From: Pseudomonas sp. ATCC 13867
GTDB taxonomy: Bacteria; Pseudomonadota; Gammaproteobacteria; Pseudomonadales; Pseudomonadaceae
Assembly (NCBI RefSeq): GCF_000349845.1
Contig: NC_020829.1
Location: forward strand, 2,239,001-2,303,000
Direction: 5' to 3'
DNA: 64,000 nucleotides
Shown piece by piece: positions 17,730 to 26,680 of this stretch. How positions within the stretch are numbered: position 1 is the first letter of the stretch; every line of letters starts with the position of its first letter. Made by a program: the position numbers and the translations under genes. The notes below the pieces were generated by a model, which searched no databases, was not told the DNA's origin, and was given only the letters and a program-made list of their open reading frames with translations.

Positions 17730-18413
17730 ATGCCGATCAAAGCCATCCTCACCGACATCGAAGGCACCACCAGCGCAGTCAGCTTCGTCTTCGACGTACT
17801 CTTCCCCTATGCCGCCGCGCACCTGCCGGGCTACGTGCGCGAGCACGCCGCCGAGCCGGCCGTGGCCGAGCAACTGGTTGCCGTGCGCGCCGACAGCGGC
17901 GAGGCGAGCGCCGACACCGAACGCTGCATCGACATCCTCCTCGGCTGGATCGCCGAAGACCGCAAGGCCACGCCGCTCAAGGCATTGCAGGGCATGGTCT
18001 GGGAGCAGGGCTACCGTGCCGGCCAGCTCAAGGGCCATGTCTACCCGGACGCCGTCGATGCGCTGCGCCACTGGCACGCCGAGGGCTACCGGCTGTACGT
18101 CTATTCCTCCGGCTCGATCCAGGCACAGAAGCTGATCTTCGGCTGCTCCGAGGCCGGCGACCTGACGCCGCTGTTCTCCGGCTACTTCGACACCACCAGC
18201 GGGCCCAAGCGCGAGGCCGAGTCCTACCGTCGCATCGCCGCCGCCATCGGCCTGCCGGGCGAGGAAATCCTCTTCCTTTCCGACGTGGTTCAGGAGCTGG
18301 ACGCCGCGCAGCAGGCCGGCCTGCAGACCATCGGCCTGGCGCGCGAGGGTGGGGTGCTGGAGGGGCACGACAGCGTAGCCAGCTTCGCGGTGATCGATCC
18401 GACGCGAGGCTGA
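17730..18413 (+). CDS. mtnC: Enolase-phosphatase E1
   Basis: Bifunctional HAD enzyme of methionine salvage: enolises 2,3-diketo-5-methylthiopentyl-1-phosphate, then dephosphorylates it to the acireductone used by MtnD. The 227 residues open with the HAD nucleophile motif [10 protein letters not shown] (D9, E11). The motif II serine is in [11 protein letters not shown], the lysine in [10 protein letters not shown], and the acidic motif in [11 protein letters not shown]. The ATG at 17730 follows GGAG by six bases; the frame is open upstream only through the repeat pair. Confidence 0.95.
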   Translation: MPIKAILTDIEGTTSAVSFVFDVLFPYAAAHLPGYVREHAAEPAVAEQLVAVRADSGEASADTERCIDILLGWIAEDRKATPLKALQGMVWEQGYRAGQLKGHVYPDAVDALRHWHAEGYRLYVYSSGSIQAQKLIFGCSEAGDLTPLFSGYFDTTSGPKREAESYRRIAAAIGLPGEEILFLSDVVQELDAAQQAGLQTIGLAREGGVLEGHDSVASFAVIDPTRG

Positions 18414-18486
18414 ATCGCCACCTGTGCCGCCACGAACAGGACGGTTATGCTTGGCGCGCCAATTTTCGTAGAGAGGGAACTTCGCT

Positions 18487-18678
18487 ATGGGCTCAACCCT
18501 GAGTGGTCTGATCAGCCTGATCATCTTCGCCCTGGATATCTGGGCCATCATCAACGTGGCAAGGAGCGGTGCCGACATACCGAAGAAGATCATCTGGATC
18601 CTGGTGGTCGCCGTCCTGCCGGTGCTGGGGTTGATCATCTGGGCCGTCGCCGGGCCGCGCAGCAAGGCGCAGGGCTGA
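18487..18678 (+). CDS. Small membrane protein, PLD-nuclease N-terminal domain family
   Basis: A 63-residue protein with two hydrophobic helices joined by a polar loop containing ADIPKKIIWILVV, then a PGPRSK-like C-terminus. This is the PLDc_N arrangement, found both at the front of cardiolipin-synthase-like proteins and as free small proteins of unknown role. GAGAGGGA lies upstream of the ATG. Confidence 0.75.
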   Translation: MGSTLSGLISLIIFALDIWAIINVARSGADIPKKIIWILVVAVLPVLGLIIWAVAGPRSKAQG

Positions 18679-19041
18679 ATCCCATCCGCCGATGCCTCGG
18701 ATGGCCGCCCCTCACTATCGCATTGAGCCGCTTCTCGCCGGAGGGTGTGGAGCGAAGGGATACCCATCACGGCGGATGATGCTGCGCATTGGGTTGTGCA
18801 CCGGCCGCTTTTCGTAGGACCGAGGGGGCGCCTACAGGTGTTCATCCTGCAGCGTGGGTGCAATGGCTGGTCTTCGCCCCACTCGACGACAACCCCGCGA
18901 GTGCAGCCGGCAGGCAGCCCGGTTCGAAGATCGTCGTCGACGCCAACCCCAATCCCCGCTGTTCACTGCAAGCCCATCACCGAGGTGGAGCTGGCTGCCG
19001 GAAGGCTTGCGGAATCAGGTCCGGCGACGGACACTCGACCG
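18679..19041. other. Gene-free stretch with decayed repeats
   Basis: 363 bases without a credible gene. A degenerate REP-like palindrome lies at 18813-18837 (GTAGGACCGAGG...CCTACAGG). The frame leading into the next Ogt gene is open through this stretch, but its translation is low-complexity and unlike the family. Confidence 0.5.
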
Positions 19042-19575
19042 ATGCATTACTGCCTGATCGAAACAGACCTCGGCTGGTTCGGGCTCGCCTGGAGCTCGCA
19101 GGGGATCGTGCGTACCTGTCTGCCGGGGGAGCCGGTGCACAGCCTGCGCGCCCGGCTCGACACGCTCGGAACCGAAACCGCCCATTGGCCGGTGTTCATC
19201 GATGAGGCGCGGGCGTCGATCCTCGGCTATGCGCGGGGCGAGTCGGTGTCGTTCGATGGCCTGCCGCTGGATCTGTCGGCGGTCAGCGCGTTCCACCGCC
19301 GCGTGTATGACGACATCCTGCAGCTCGCTCGGGGCGAGACGACGACCTATGGCGAGATTGCCCGGCGCCTGGGCGATGTCGGCTTGTCCCGCGCGGTGGG
19401 ACAGGCGATGGGCAGCAATCCGATCCCGCTGATCATTCCCTGCCACCGTGTGCTTGCCAGCGGTGGCAAGACCGGCGGCTTTTCCGCGCCCGGCGGGCGC
19501 GATTCGAAGCTGCGCATGCTGGCGCTGGAAGGCGTCGAGAACCCGCAGGCCGCGCAAACCGCCTTCGATTTCTAG
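19042..19575 (+). CDS. Methylated-DNA-[protein]-cysteine S-methyltransferase (paralogue 1)
   Basis: A 177-residue suicide alkyltransferase of the Ogt/AdaC fold that removes O6-alkyl groups from guanine. The acceptor motif is IIPCHRVLASGGKTGGF, and the DNA-binding helix region is TTYGEIARRLG...SRAVGQAMGSNPIP. The N-terminal domain differs from the neighbouring paralogue. The start (MHYCLIETDLGW) is where family similarity begins. It converges with paralogue 2, and their stop codons share CTAG (19572-19575). Confidence 0.9.
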   Translation: MHYCLIETDLGWFGLAWSSQGIVRTCLPGEPVHSLRARLDTLGTETAHWPVFIDEARASILGYARGESVSFDGLPLDLSAVSAFHRRVYDDILQLARGETTTYGEIARRLGDVGLSRAVGQAMGSNPIPLIIPCHRVLASGGKTGGFSAPGGRDSKLRMLALEGVENPQAAQTAFDF

Positions 19576-20048
19576 TCCCGGCCGATGGCGCCTTCCAGGC
19601 GCAGCAGCAGTTCCTTGCGCGGCAAGCCGCCGGCGTAGCCGGTGAGGCTGCCGTCGCGGCCGAGTACCCGGTGGCAGGGCACGATGATGCTGATCGGGTT
19701 GGCGCCATTGGCCGCCCCCACGGCGCGTATCGCCTTGGGCCGGCCGATACGCCGGGCCAGTTCGGCGTAATAGGTGGTGTAACCGTAGGGAATCTCCAGC
19801 AGCGCCTGCCAGACCTGGCGCTGGAACTCGGTACCGCCGGTGTTCAGGCGTACCTCGAAGCGCTGGCGCTTGCCGGCGAAGTACTCATCCAGCTGGCGCG
19901 CCACGTCGTCCAGCAGAGGGCTTCCCTCGCGCCAGTCCGGCTCCGGGTAGTGCCGCGTTTCCAGATCCATGTAGAGCATTTTCAGGCCGCCTTCGTCGCC
20001 GGCCAGCAGTAGGCGGCCGGTGGGGCTGTCGTGGTAACGGTAGTGCAT
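19572..20048 (-). CDS. ogt: Methylated-DNA-[protein]-cysteine S-methyltransferase (paralogue 2)
   Basis: A 158-residue alkyltransferase with acceptor motif ISIIVPCHRVLGRDGSLTGY and the arginine-finger/helix region YTTYYAELARRIGRPKAIRAVG, closer to classical Ogt than its convergent neighbour. It starts at 20048 because GGAGG stands eight bases upstream, inside the end of alkA; an ATG at 20054 that overlaps the alkA stop (ATGA) is possible. Co-transcribed with alkA, so base excision and direct reversal of alkylation damage are expressed together. Confidence 0.92.
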   Translation of the reverse strand: MHYRYHDSPTGRLLLAGDEGGLKMLYMDLETRHYPEPDWREGSPLLDDVARQLDEYFAGKRQRFEVRLNTGGTEFQRQVWQALLEIPYGYTTYYAELARRIGRPKAIRAVGAANGANPISIIVPCHRVLGRDGSLTGYAGGLPRKELLLRLEGAIGRD

Positions 20049-20050
20049 GG

Positions 20051-20956
20051 TCATCCTCCGGTGCGGCCGCTCTGGGAGTAGGCGTGCCACAGATAGACGG
20101 CGGCGTAGGCGCGCCAGGGCCTCCAGGCTTCGGCGCGGCGCTGCAGGTCGCGGGCGGCGATACCGTCGGCGCCCCAGACCGGCGATTTGAGCAGCCCCAG
20201 ATCGGCGGTGGGGAAGGCGTCCGGATCGCCGAAGGCGCGCAGGGCGACGTATTCGGCGGTCCAGGGGCCGATGCCGGGGAGGGCGCAGAGGCGCTTCACC
20301 AGGTCGTCGGCGCCATCGTCCACATGCAGGGCCAGGGCGCCGCTGGCGCAGGCGGCGGCGAAGCGTTGCAGGGTTTCCACGCGCTTGCCGGGCATGCCGA
20401 TGCCGGCGAGGTCGGCGCCGGCCAGGGCTTGCGGGGTGGGGAACAGGCGGGTGGGCTGGCCGGGGACGTCGCCCGGCAGCGGCTCGCCCAGGCGTTGCAC
20501 CAGCCGGCCGACGATGGTCACCGCGGCTTTCACCGTGACCTGTTGGCCGACGATGGCGCGCACCGCCTGTTCGAACGGATCGAACGCCGTGGGCAAGCGC
20601 AGCCCCGGCGTGTGCCGGATGAGCGGGCCGAGCAGCGGGTCGTTGCCCAGGTGACCGGCGATGTGGGCGGGGTCGCTGTCCAGGTCGAACATCTTGCGCA
20701 CCCGCGCCGTCAGCGTTTCCGCGTGGTTGGCTGGAAGGTGCAGCTCCAGCTCCAGTTCCGCCGAATCGTCCAGCGGCGCGACGCTGAACCAGCCACGGTC
20801 CTCGCCCAGCCGCACGCTGCGTGCGTAGCGCCGGGGCGACAGGCATTCGACGCCGGCCAGGCTGCGTAGGGCGAAGTGTTCGTGGAACTGTTGCCAGTCC
20901 CAGGGCGCCCGGTAGGACAGGCGAAGGCGCTGGGGTGTGTGCGATGTGGTTTTCAT
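20051..20956 (-). CDS. alkA: DNA-3-methyladenine glycosylase II
   Basis: A 301-residue glycosylase that excises 3-methylpurines and related alkylated bases. The AlkA N-terminal domain covers about residues 1-115; the HhH-GPD core holds the hairpin LCALPGIGPWTAEYVALRAFG and the catalytic aspartate in FPTADLGL. It has no Ada regulatory domain. It overlaps or abuts ogt downstream; position matches recalled PA1686, although the two Ogt genes next to it are notable. Confidence 0.92.
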   Translation of the reverse strand: MKTTSHTPQRLRLSYRAPWDWQQFHEHFALRSLAGVECLSPRRYARSVRLGEDRGWFSVAPLDDSAELELELHLPANHAETLTARVRKMFDLDSDPAHIAGHLGNDPLLGPLIRHTPGLRLPTAFDPFEQAVRAIVGQQVTVKAAVTIVGRLVQRLGEPLPGDVPGQPTRLFPTPQALAGADLAGIGMPGKRVETLQRFAAACASGALALHVDDGADDLVKRLCALPGIGPWTAEYVALRAFGDPDAFPTADLGLLKSPVWGADGIAARDLQRRAEAWRPWRAYAAVYLWHAYSQSGRTGG

Positions 20957-21140
20957 GGGGTGACCTTACCTGTTGCCGGCGGGGCTGTCCTCCCGGCGCT
21001 GACTTTCAAACGCCCGTCCATGAGGGCGCCGGGCGACGACGGGGTTCGACCTGTCATCGTCGGGCACGTAGAATGCGCGCCTCTTTCGGGGCGGCGCGGC
21101 CGTCCCCTCCTATTGTCTTGTCCCGACGGGAGCCCAGCCC

Positions 21141-22001
21141 ATGCACGATTACCAGGAAACCCTCTACGACGGCTATGGCCAGCGTTTCAGCGTCGACAGG
21201 ATGCTCCACGAGGTGCGCACCGAGCACCAGCACCTGGTGATCTTCGAGAATGCCCGGATGGGCCGGGTGATGGCGCTGGACGGTGTGATCCAGACCACCG
21301 AGGCCGACGAGTTCATCTACCACGAGATGCTCACCCATGTGCCGATCCTCGCCCACGGCGCGGCCAGGCGCGTGCTGATCATCGGCGGCGGTGACGGCGG
21401 CATGCTGCGCGAAGTGTCCAAGCACGCCAGCGTCGAGCACATCACGATGGTCGAGATCGACGGCACCGTGGTCGACATGTGCAAGGAGTTCCTGCCGAAC
21501 CATTCCCAGGGCGCCTTCGACGACCCGCGCCTGAACCTGGTGATCGACGACGGCATGCGCTTCGTCGCCACCACCTCCTCGAAGTTCGACGTGATCATTT
21601 CCGACTCCACCGACCCGATCGGCCCGGGTGAGGTGCTGTTCTCGGAAAACTTCTACCAGGCCTGTCATCGCTGCCTGAACGAAGGCGGCGTACTGGTGAC
21701 CCAGAACGGCACGCCCTTCATGCAGTTGGACACCGTGCGCAACACTGCCGGTCGGATGAACGGCCTGTTCGCCGACTGGCACTTCTACCAGGCGGCCGTG
21801 CCGACCTACATCGGCGGCGCGATGACCTTCGCCTGGGGCTCGACCAACCCGGCCCTGCGCCATGTCGAGGCCGCTACCCTGCAACAGCGCTTCGCCGCCA
21901 GCGGCATCCAGACCCGCTACTACAACCCGGCCATCCACCAGGGCGCCTTCGCCCTGCCGCAGTACGTGCTGCAGGCCATCGGCAAGCCGGCCAACGACTG
22001 A
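21141..22001 (+). CDS. speE: Polyamine aminopropyltransferase (spermidine synthase)
   Basis: Transfers the aminopropyl group of decarboxylated SAM to putrescine, giving spermidine and methylthioadenosine. At 286 residues it shows the SAM-binding loop [15 protein letters not shown], the catalytic aspartate in [12 protein letters not shown] and the putrescine-site [11 protein letters not shown] released here is the substrate that the nearby mtn genes recycle. GGGAG lies eight bases before the ATG. Confidence 0.95.
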   Translation: MHDYQETLYDGYGQRFSVDRMLHEVRTEHQHLVIFENARMGRVMALDGVIQTTEADEFIYHEMLTHVPILAHGAARRVLIIGGGDGGMLREVSKHASVEHITMVEIDGTVVDMCKEFLPNHSQGAFDDPRLNLVIDDGMRFVATTSSKFDVIISDSTDPIGPGEVLFSENFYQACHRCLNEGGVLVTQNGTPFMQLDTVRNTAGRMNGLFADWHFYQAAVPTYIGGAMTFAWGSTNPALRHVEAATLQQRFAASGIQTRYYNPAIHQGAFALPQYVLQAIGKPAND

Positions 22002-22304
22002 TGCCGGCCACGGCGCCGTTCCCGCACAGGGGCGGCGCCACGCATGGCGGCGGCCGGGGCATGACAGTTTCTTCACCCGTCGCCTGGCAGGGTACCCGCC
22101 GTCCGGCGGTCGCTGCGCTGCCGCCAGGGGCTCGTATCATCCCGAAACGATTGCCCGACTCGGCATAATGTCGACTTAAGCGGCGCCGAATAAAATGCGC
22201 CGCCGCTGCTTTTGCGATGTAATGCCGCAGCTTTTTCGCGCTCACGCAGGGCCCCGCACGGGCGGCGCGCCTTTGAACCCACACGTTCACAACGGAACCT
22301 AGAA
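22002..22304. other. Intergenic region between speE and the LtaS-like gene
   Basis: 303 bases. GC-rich first half without a clear terminator. A TAAAATGCG-type -10-like stretch near 22190 is the only promoter hint. No small gene recognised. Confidence 0.4.
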
Positions 22305-24380
22305 ATGGGCCAACCAGAAGTCCTGACCAATCGCCAGAACGGTGCGAGCCTCACGCGGCCCACCGTCTCCAGTCATCTGGCGTTCACCGCGCTCAGCGTC
22401 CTTGCGCTGATGGTGATGTTCTCCCTGTTACGTCTTGCGCTGTTCATCTATAACCGCGAACTGGTCGGCAGCACGCCGGCCTCCACCTTCGTCGAGGCCT
22501 TCATCACCGGTCTGCGTTTCGATATCCGCGTGGTGGTCTACATCGTCGCTCCGCTGGTCTTCGCCATCGCCAGCGCCCGCGCGATGGGCTGGCGCTGGCT
22601 GTGGAAGGCCTGGCTGACCGTGACGGCGAGCCTGACGCTGTTCCTCGGCGTGCTGGAGATGGATTTCTACCGTGAGTTTCACCAGCGCCTGAACAGCCTG
22701 GTGTTCCAGTACATGTCCGAAGACCCCAGGACGGTCATGAGCATGATCTGGTACGGCTACCCGGTGGTCCGCTACCTGCTGGCCTGGGCCTTCGCCACCT
22801 GGCTGCTGTACATGCTGTTCCGCGGCATCGACCGCGCGACCCGTCCGGAGACCTCCGGTCCGGCTGTCGCCGCCTGGTACGTCCGCGTGGCGGTGATGCT
22901 GGTGGTCGTGGTCCTCTGCGTGCTCGCCGCCCGTGGCACCCTGCGCCAGGGTCCGCCGCTGCGCTGGGGCGATGCCTTCACCACCGACTCGATGTTCGCC
23001 AACCAGTTGGGCCTGAACGGCACGATGACGCTGGTCAAGGCCGCCGAGGACCGCTTCGGCGAGGACCGCGCGAACATCTGGAAGTCCAGCCTGCCGGACG
23101 ACCAGGCTCGCGAGACCGTGCGCAAGATGCTGCTGACGCCCAACGACAAGCTGGTCGACGCCGACGATGCCGCTATCCGCCGCGATTTCACCCCGCCGGC
23201 CGATGGCACCCTGCCGGTGAAGAACGTGGTGGTGATCCTGCTGGAAAGCTTCGCCGGCCACTTCGTCGGCGCGCTGGGCGGGGAGGGCAACATCACCCCG
23301 TACTTCGACAAGCTGTCGAAGGAAGGCCTGCTGTTCACCCAGTTCTTCTCCAACGGCACCCACACCCACCAGGGCATGTTCGCCACGATGGCGTGCTTCC
23401 CCAACCTGCCGGGCTTCGAGTACCTGATGCAGACGCCCGAGGGCGGCCACAAGTTCTCCGGCCTGCCGCAGCTGCTGTCGGCGCGCCACTTCGAGGACAC
23501 CTACGTCTACAACGGCGATTTCGCCTGGGACAACCAGTCCGGCTTCTTCGCCAACCAGGGCATGACCAGCTTCATCGGCCGCAACGACTTCGTGAACCCG
23601 GTGTTCTCCGACCCGACCTGGGGTGTGTCCGACCAGGACATGTTCGCCCGCGGCAACGAGGAACTGGACAAGCTCGAAGCCACCGGCAAGCCGTTCTACG
23701 CCCTGCTGCAGAGCCTGTCGAACCACGTGCCCTACGCACTGCCCAAGGACCTGCCGGTGGAGCGCGTGACCGGTCATGGCAGCCTCGACGAGCACCTGAC
23801 GGCCATGCGTTACTCCGACTGGGCGCTGGGCCAGTTCTTCGAGAAGGCGAAGAAGTCGCCTTACTACAAGGACACCCTGTTCATCGTCGTGGGCGACCAC
23901 GGCTTCGGCGCGCCGGAACAGCTGACCGAAATGGACCTGTTCCGCTTCAACGTGCCGCTGCTGATGATCGCTCCGGGCATCCAGGAGAAGTTCGGCACCA
24001 CCCGTGACACCGTCGGCACCCAGATCGACATCGTGCCGACCATCATGGGCCGCCTGGGCGGCGAAGTGCGCCACCAGTGCTGGGGCCGCGACCTGCTGAA
24101 CCTGCCTGAAGGCGACAAGGGCGTCGGCGTGATCAAGCCCTCCGGCAGTGAGCAGGTGGTGGCGATCATCGACGGCAACCGCATCCTGATCAAACCCAAG
24201 GAAGGCGACATCCGCGTCTACGACTACAAGGTCGGCAAGGACTTCGGCGTGACCCGCGTGGAGAACGCGCCGGACCGGGAAGACCTGCGCGTGCGCCTGG
24301 AGTCCTTCATCCAGACCGCGACCAAGAGCCTGCTGGACAACACCGCCGGCGTGGTGGACGGCAAGCCCGACGCGAAGTGA
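22305..24380 (+). CDS. LtaS-like sulfatase-fold membrane protein (phosphoglycerol/phosphoethanolamine transferase type)
   Basis: A 691-residue inner-membrane enzyme. About five N-terminal hydrophobic segments (residues 25-220) are followed by a large periplasmic sulfatase/alkaline-phosphatase domain. The metal and nucleophile region is VVILLESFAGHF ... NGTHTHQGMFAT (candidate Thr nucleophile), with the distal metal motif VVGDHGFGAP. LTA-synthase-type proteins in Gram-negatives transfer phosphoglycerol groups to periplasmic glucans or related acceptors. It corresponds to recalled PA1689. The start is the ATG at 22305; the frame is open upstream but without family-like sequence. Strong terminator downstream. 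Confidence 0.88.
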   Translation: MGQPEVLTNRQNGASLTRPTVSSHLAFTALSVLALMVMFSLLRLALFIYNRELVGSTPASTFVEAFITGLRFDIRVVVYIVAPLVFAIASARAMGWRWLWKAWLTVTASLTLFLGVLEMDFYREFHQRLNSLVFQYMSEDPRTVMSMIWYGYPVVRYLLAWAFATWLLYMLFRGIDRATRPETSGPAVAAWYVRVAVMLVVVVLCVLAARGTLRQGPPLRWGDAFTTDSMFANQLGLNGTMTLVKAAEDRFGEDRANIWKSSLPDDQARETVRKMLLTPNDKLVDADDAAIRRDFTPPADGTLPVKNVVVILLESFAGHFVGALGGEGNITPYFDKLSKEGLLFTQFFSNGTHTHQGMFATMACFPNLPGFEYLMQTPEGGHKFSGLPQLLSARHFEDTYVYNGDFAWDNQSGFFANQGMTSFIGRNDFVNPVFSDPTWGVSDQDMFARGNEELDKLEATGKPFYALLQSLSNHVPYALPKDLPVERVTGHGSLDEHLTAMRYSDWALGQFFEKAKKSPYYKDTLFIVVGDHGFGAPEQLTEMDLFRFNVPLLMIAPGIQEKFGTTRDTVGTQIDIVPTIMGRLGGEVRHQCWGRDLLNLPEGDKGVGVIKPSGSEQVVAIIDGNRILIKPKEGDIRVYDYKVGKDFGVTRVENAPDREDLRVRLESFIQTATKSLLDNTAGVVDGKPDAK

Positions 24381-24398
24381 TCGCCGGGTGAGTGAAGA

Positions 24399-24424
24399 AG
24401 GGGCCTTCGGGCCCCTTTTTTTTT
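24399..24424 (+). terminator. Rho-independent terminator after the LtaS-like gene
   Basis: GGGGCC-TTCG-GGCCCC stem with UUCG tetraloop, followed by nine or more T residues; 20 bases after the stop. Confidence 0.95.
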
Positions 24425-24555
24425 CGCCTGTTTTCGTGGGGCTGGCCGGTGCGCGAACAGTCATTCGGCGAGGTTCGCCAGTCAGCCCGTTCCTACGGGG
24501 AAAGTGCCGCGCCAGACGCTGGGGAGGGGTATTTTCCTGCCGAATAATCCGTAGA

Positions 24556-24600
24556 AACCAGTTATAAAGTAAGACCACATCGGTCTAATGGATTATAAGA
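24556..24600 (+). promoter_or_regulatory. Possible CysB-type sites upstream of the TauE/SafE gene
   Basis: AT-rich island in GC-rich surroundings with AGTTATAAAGTAAG (about 24558) and GGATTATAAGAAAAG (about 24589). The first resembles GGTTATAAAACATAAG upstream of cysB in this window. A shared activator is inferred from similarity only. Confidence 0.35.
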
Positions 24601-24661
24601 AAAGTCGTTATCCTGCCGCCCACACCACGAGGTGATCAGTTTCGCCAGTCAGGACGCGTAG

Positions 24662-25447
24662 ATGGATGTTGGCAATATCGGTTTCGTAATCGCGGGTCTT
24701 GTCGTTGGCTTCATCGTCGGTATGACTGGCGTTGGCGGCGGCTCGCTGATGACCCCCATCCTGCTCTGGTTCGGCATCAACCCCGCCGCGGCGGTGGGTA
24801 CCGACCTGCTGTATGCCGCCATCACCAAGTCCGGCGGTGTCCTGGTCCATCGCAAGAACGACAACATCGACTGGCGCATCACCGGCTGGCTCGCGCTGGG
24901 CAGCGTGCCGGCGGCAGCGATTACCCTGCTGTTCCTGCACAACCTGCATGCCGATACCGCGGCGATGAACAGCATCATCAAGCATGCCCTGGGCATCGTC
25001 CTGCTGCTCACCGCGCTGGCCGTGCTGTTCAAGAAGCAGGTACTGGCCTTCGCCCAGCGCCATGCCGGCGACAGCTTCCACTTCAGTGGCCCGAAGCTGA
25101 ACAGCCTGACCGTCGTCACCGGTGCCGTCCTCGGCGCCATGGTCGCGCTGACCTCCATTGGCGCCGGCGCACTGGGCACCGTGGCGCTGTTCGTGCTCTA
25201 TCCCTTCCTCGCCACCCGTCGCCTGGTGGGTACCGAGATCGCCCACGCCGTACCGCTCACCCTGGTTGCCGGCCTCGGCCATGCCAGCATGGGCAACATG
25301 GACTGGGGCCTGCTCGGCTACCTGCTGATCGGCTCGCTGCCGGGCATCTACGTTGGCAGCCACCTGGCCGGCCGCATTCCGGACGGCGTGCTGCGTCCGT
25401 GCCTGGCGGTGATGCTGGCGTCGATCGGCTACAAGCTGGTCTTCTGA
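24662..25447 (+). CDS. TSUP family transporter (sulfite exporter TauE/SafE type)
   Basis: A 261-residue inner-membrane protein with about eight hydrophobic segments and the two family repeats, the first marked by GMTGVGGGSLMTPIL and the second by ALTSIGAGALGTVAL. TSUP members move sulfite, sulfoacetate or other sulfur or organic anions. It stands alone behind an AT-rich, possibly CysB-bound region, which supports a sulfur role but does not prove it. Confidence 0.88.
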   Translation: MDVGNIGFVIAGLVVGFIVGMTGVGGGSLMTPILLWFGINPAAAVGTDLLYAAITKSGGVLVHRKNDNIDWRITGWLALGSVPAAAITLLFLHNLHADTAAMNSIIKHALGIVLLLTALAVLFKKQVLAFAQRHAGDSFHFSGPKLNSLTVVTGAVLGAMVALTSIGAGALGTVALFVLYPFLATRRLVGTEIAHAVPLTLVAGLGHASMGNMDWGLLGYLLIGSLPGIYVGSHLAGRIPDGVLRPCLAVMLASIGYKLVF

Positions 25448-25533
25448 ATCCCGTCCACGATCTGCTGCACGTCGGCCTGTAGGGTGCTTGCCGCCTACTA
25501 CGGCTCTAGCTCGCAAGAGCGTCGGCAGATTTG

Positions 25534-26550
25534 CTAGCCGCGGCGGAAACGCCCCGGCGTCACACCTTTCCAGCGGCGGAAGGCGTGTATGAAGTTCGAC
25601 ACCTCCCCATAGCCGAGCCGCTCGGCAATCTCCTCCAGGCGAATCACGCCCGTGGCCAGCAACTCCTCGGCCAGGGCCTGGCGTACCTCGTCCACCAGCG
25701 CGCGGTAGCTGCTGCCCTCGGCCTGCAGGCGACGGCGCAGGGTCCGCGAGGTCATGTGCATGTCCGTGGCCACCTGCTCCATGTCCGGCAGTTGTCCCGG
25801 CGTGCTCAGCAAACGGTCGCGAATCTGCCCGGACAGTCCGGTCCGCACCTGGCGGCGGGCGAGCAGGGCGCGGCACTGTTCCTCGCAGCGCCGCGCCACT
25901 TCCGGGTTGGCGCCCGGTAGCGGCAGTTCGAGGATGCGGCTGTCGAAGATGATGCGGTTCTCCGCCTGGCCGAACAGCGGGCGTACGCCCAGTTCGTCGA
26001 TGTAGGGCTGCACATCGCGGGGCGCTTCGCGGCGGAAGCTGACCTGGCGCATGGGTACCGGCTGGTTGGTCAGGTCGCGCTGGATGCGCAGCACACCGCC
26101 GCCGTCGCGTTCGATCAGGAAGTCGCGCAGGTCTTCCGGCACGGCGGTGTCGTCCAGCAGCAGGTGCGCCTCGCCGTCGTGCTCCTCCAGGCGCATGCGG
26201 TGGAAGGCGTAGGTCAGGTCGAGGTAGCGCAGCCCCAGGCGCGCGGCGCCGAGGAAGGTGGCGCTGCTGAGCAGGGCGAAGCTCCAGATGCCGTAGGTGT
26301 TGAGGTGGTAGCGCAGCCCGGCCTTGAGGCCGATGCCGGGGATGTGCCCCAGGTGCCGGGCCAGGTTGCGCACCAGGCTCAGCTCCTGCTCCGCGTCCAC
26401 CTCCGCACCGGGATCGGCGAGCACGTCGATGCCCAGGCCGGTACCACCCAGGCATTGTTCCAGGTTCAGGCCGTGGTCCAGGGCGAACTGCGTCAGCAAC
26501 TGCACGCTGACGGCGCTGCGGCGGGGCGACCAGGGGGGAGTGGCGGGCAT
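25534..26550 (-). CDS. AraC family regulator with arabinose-binding-like N-domain (VirS/OruR type)
   Basis: A 338-residue regulator. The N-terminal two thirds match the 'Arabinose_bd' domain group. The C-terminus (from about residue 235) is the paired helix-turn-helix, with MEQVATDMHMTSRTLRRRLQ and LEEIAERLGYGEVSNFIHAF then RRWKGVTPGRFR. It is divergent from the monooxygenase operon, with a nested inverted repeat between the two starts, so it probably activates that operon. Effector unknown, perhaps a substrate or product of the operon enzymes. Confidence 0.9.
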   Translation of the reverse strand: MPATPPWSPRRSAVSVQLLTQFALDHGLNLEQCLGGTGLGIDVLADPGAEVDAEQELSLVRNLARHLGHIPGIGLKAGLRYHLNTYGIWSFALLSSATFLGAARLGLRYLDLTYAFHRMRLEEHDGEAHLLLDDTAVPEDLRDFLIERDGGGVLRIQRDLTNQPVPMRQVSFRREAPRDVQPYIDELGVRPLFGQAENRIIFDSRILELPLPGANPEVARRCEEQCRALLARRQVRTGLSGQIRDRLLSTPGQLPDMEQVATDMHMTSRTLRRRLQAEGSSYRALVDEVRQALAEELLATGVIRLEEIAERLGYGEVSNFIHAFRRWKGVTPGRFRRG

Positions 26551-26561
26551 CTCGATCCTCG

Positions 26562-26599
26562 TCGGATAATGTGACCGAAAGTCACAATTTTATGTCCGA
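26562..26599. promoter_or_regulatory. Nested inverted repeats between the AraC gene and the monooxygenase operon
   Basis: GTGAC-CGAAA-GTCAC (26571-26585) is nested inside TCGGA (26562) ... TCCGA (26595). It lies 12 bases from the AraC start and about 80 bases before the monooxygenase ATG, a suitable place for an operator. Confidence 0.5.
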
Positions 26600-26680
26600 C
26601 TATGCCATAACCCGAAGACGAATGAAGCCCTAGCATGTTCCCATCCGCCATCGAGCGGAAACATCACCGGGAGCACAACA

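Noticed and set aside
24436..24500. Further REP after the LtaS-like terminator
   Set aside because: Only scattered similarity (GTTCGCCAGTC, GTTCCTACGG); too decayed to call.
22428..24578. Long minus-strand frame opposite the LtaS-like gene
   Set aside because: Repetitive His/Gln/Val-rich product without family signature; shadow of a secure coding region.
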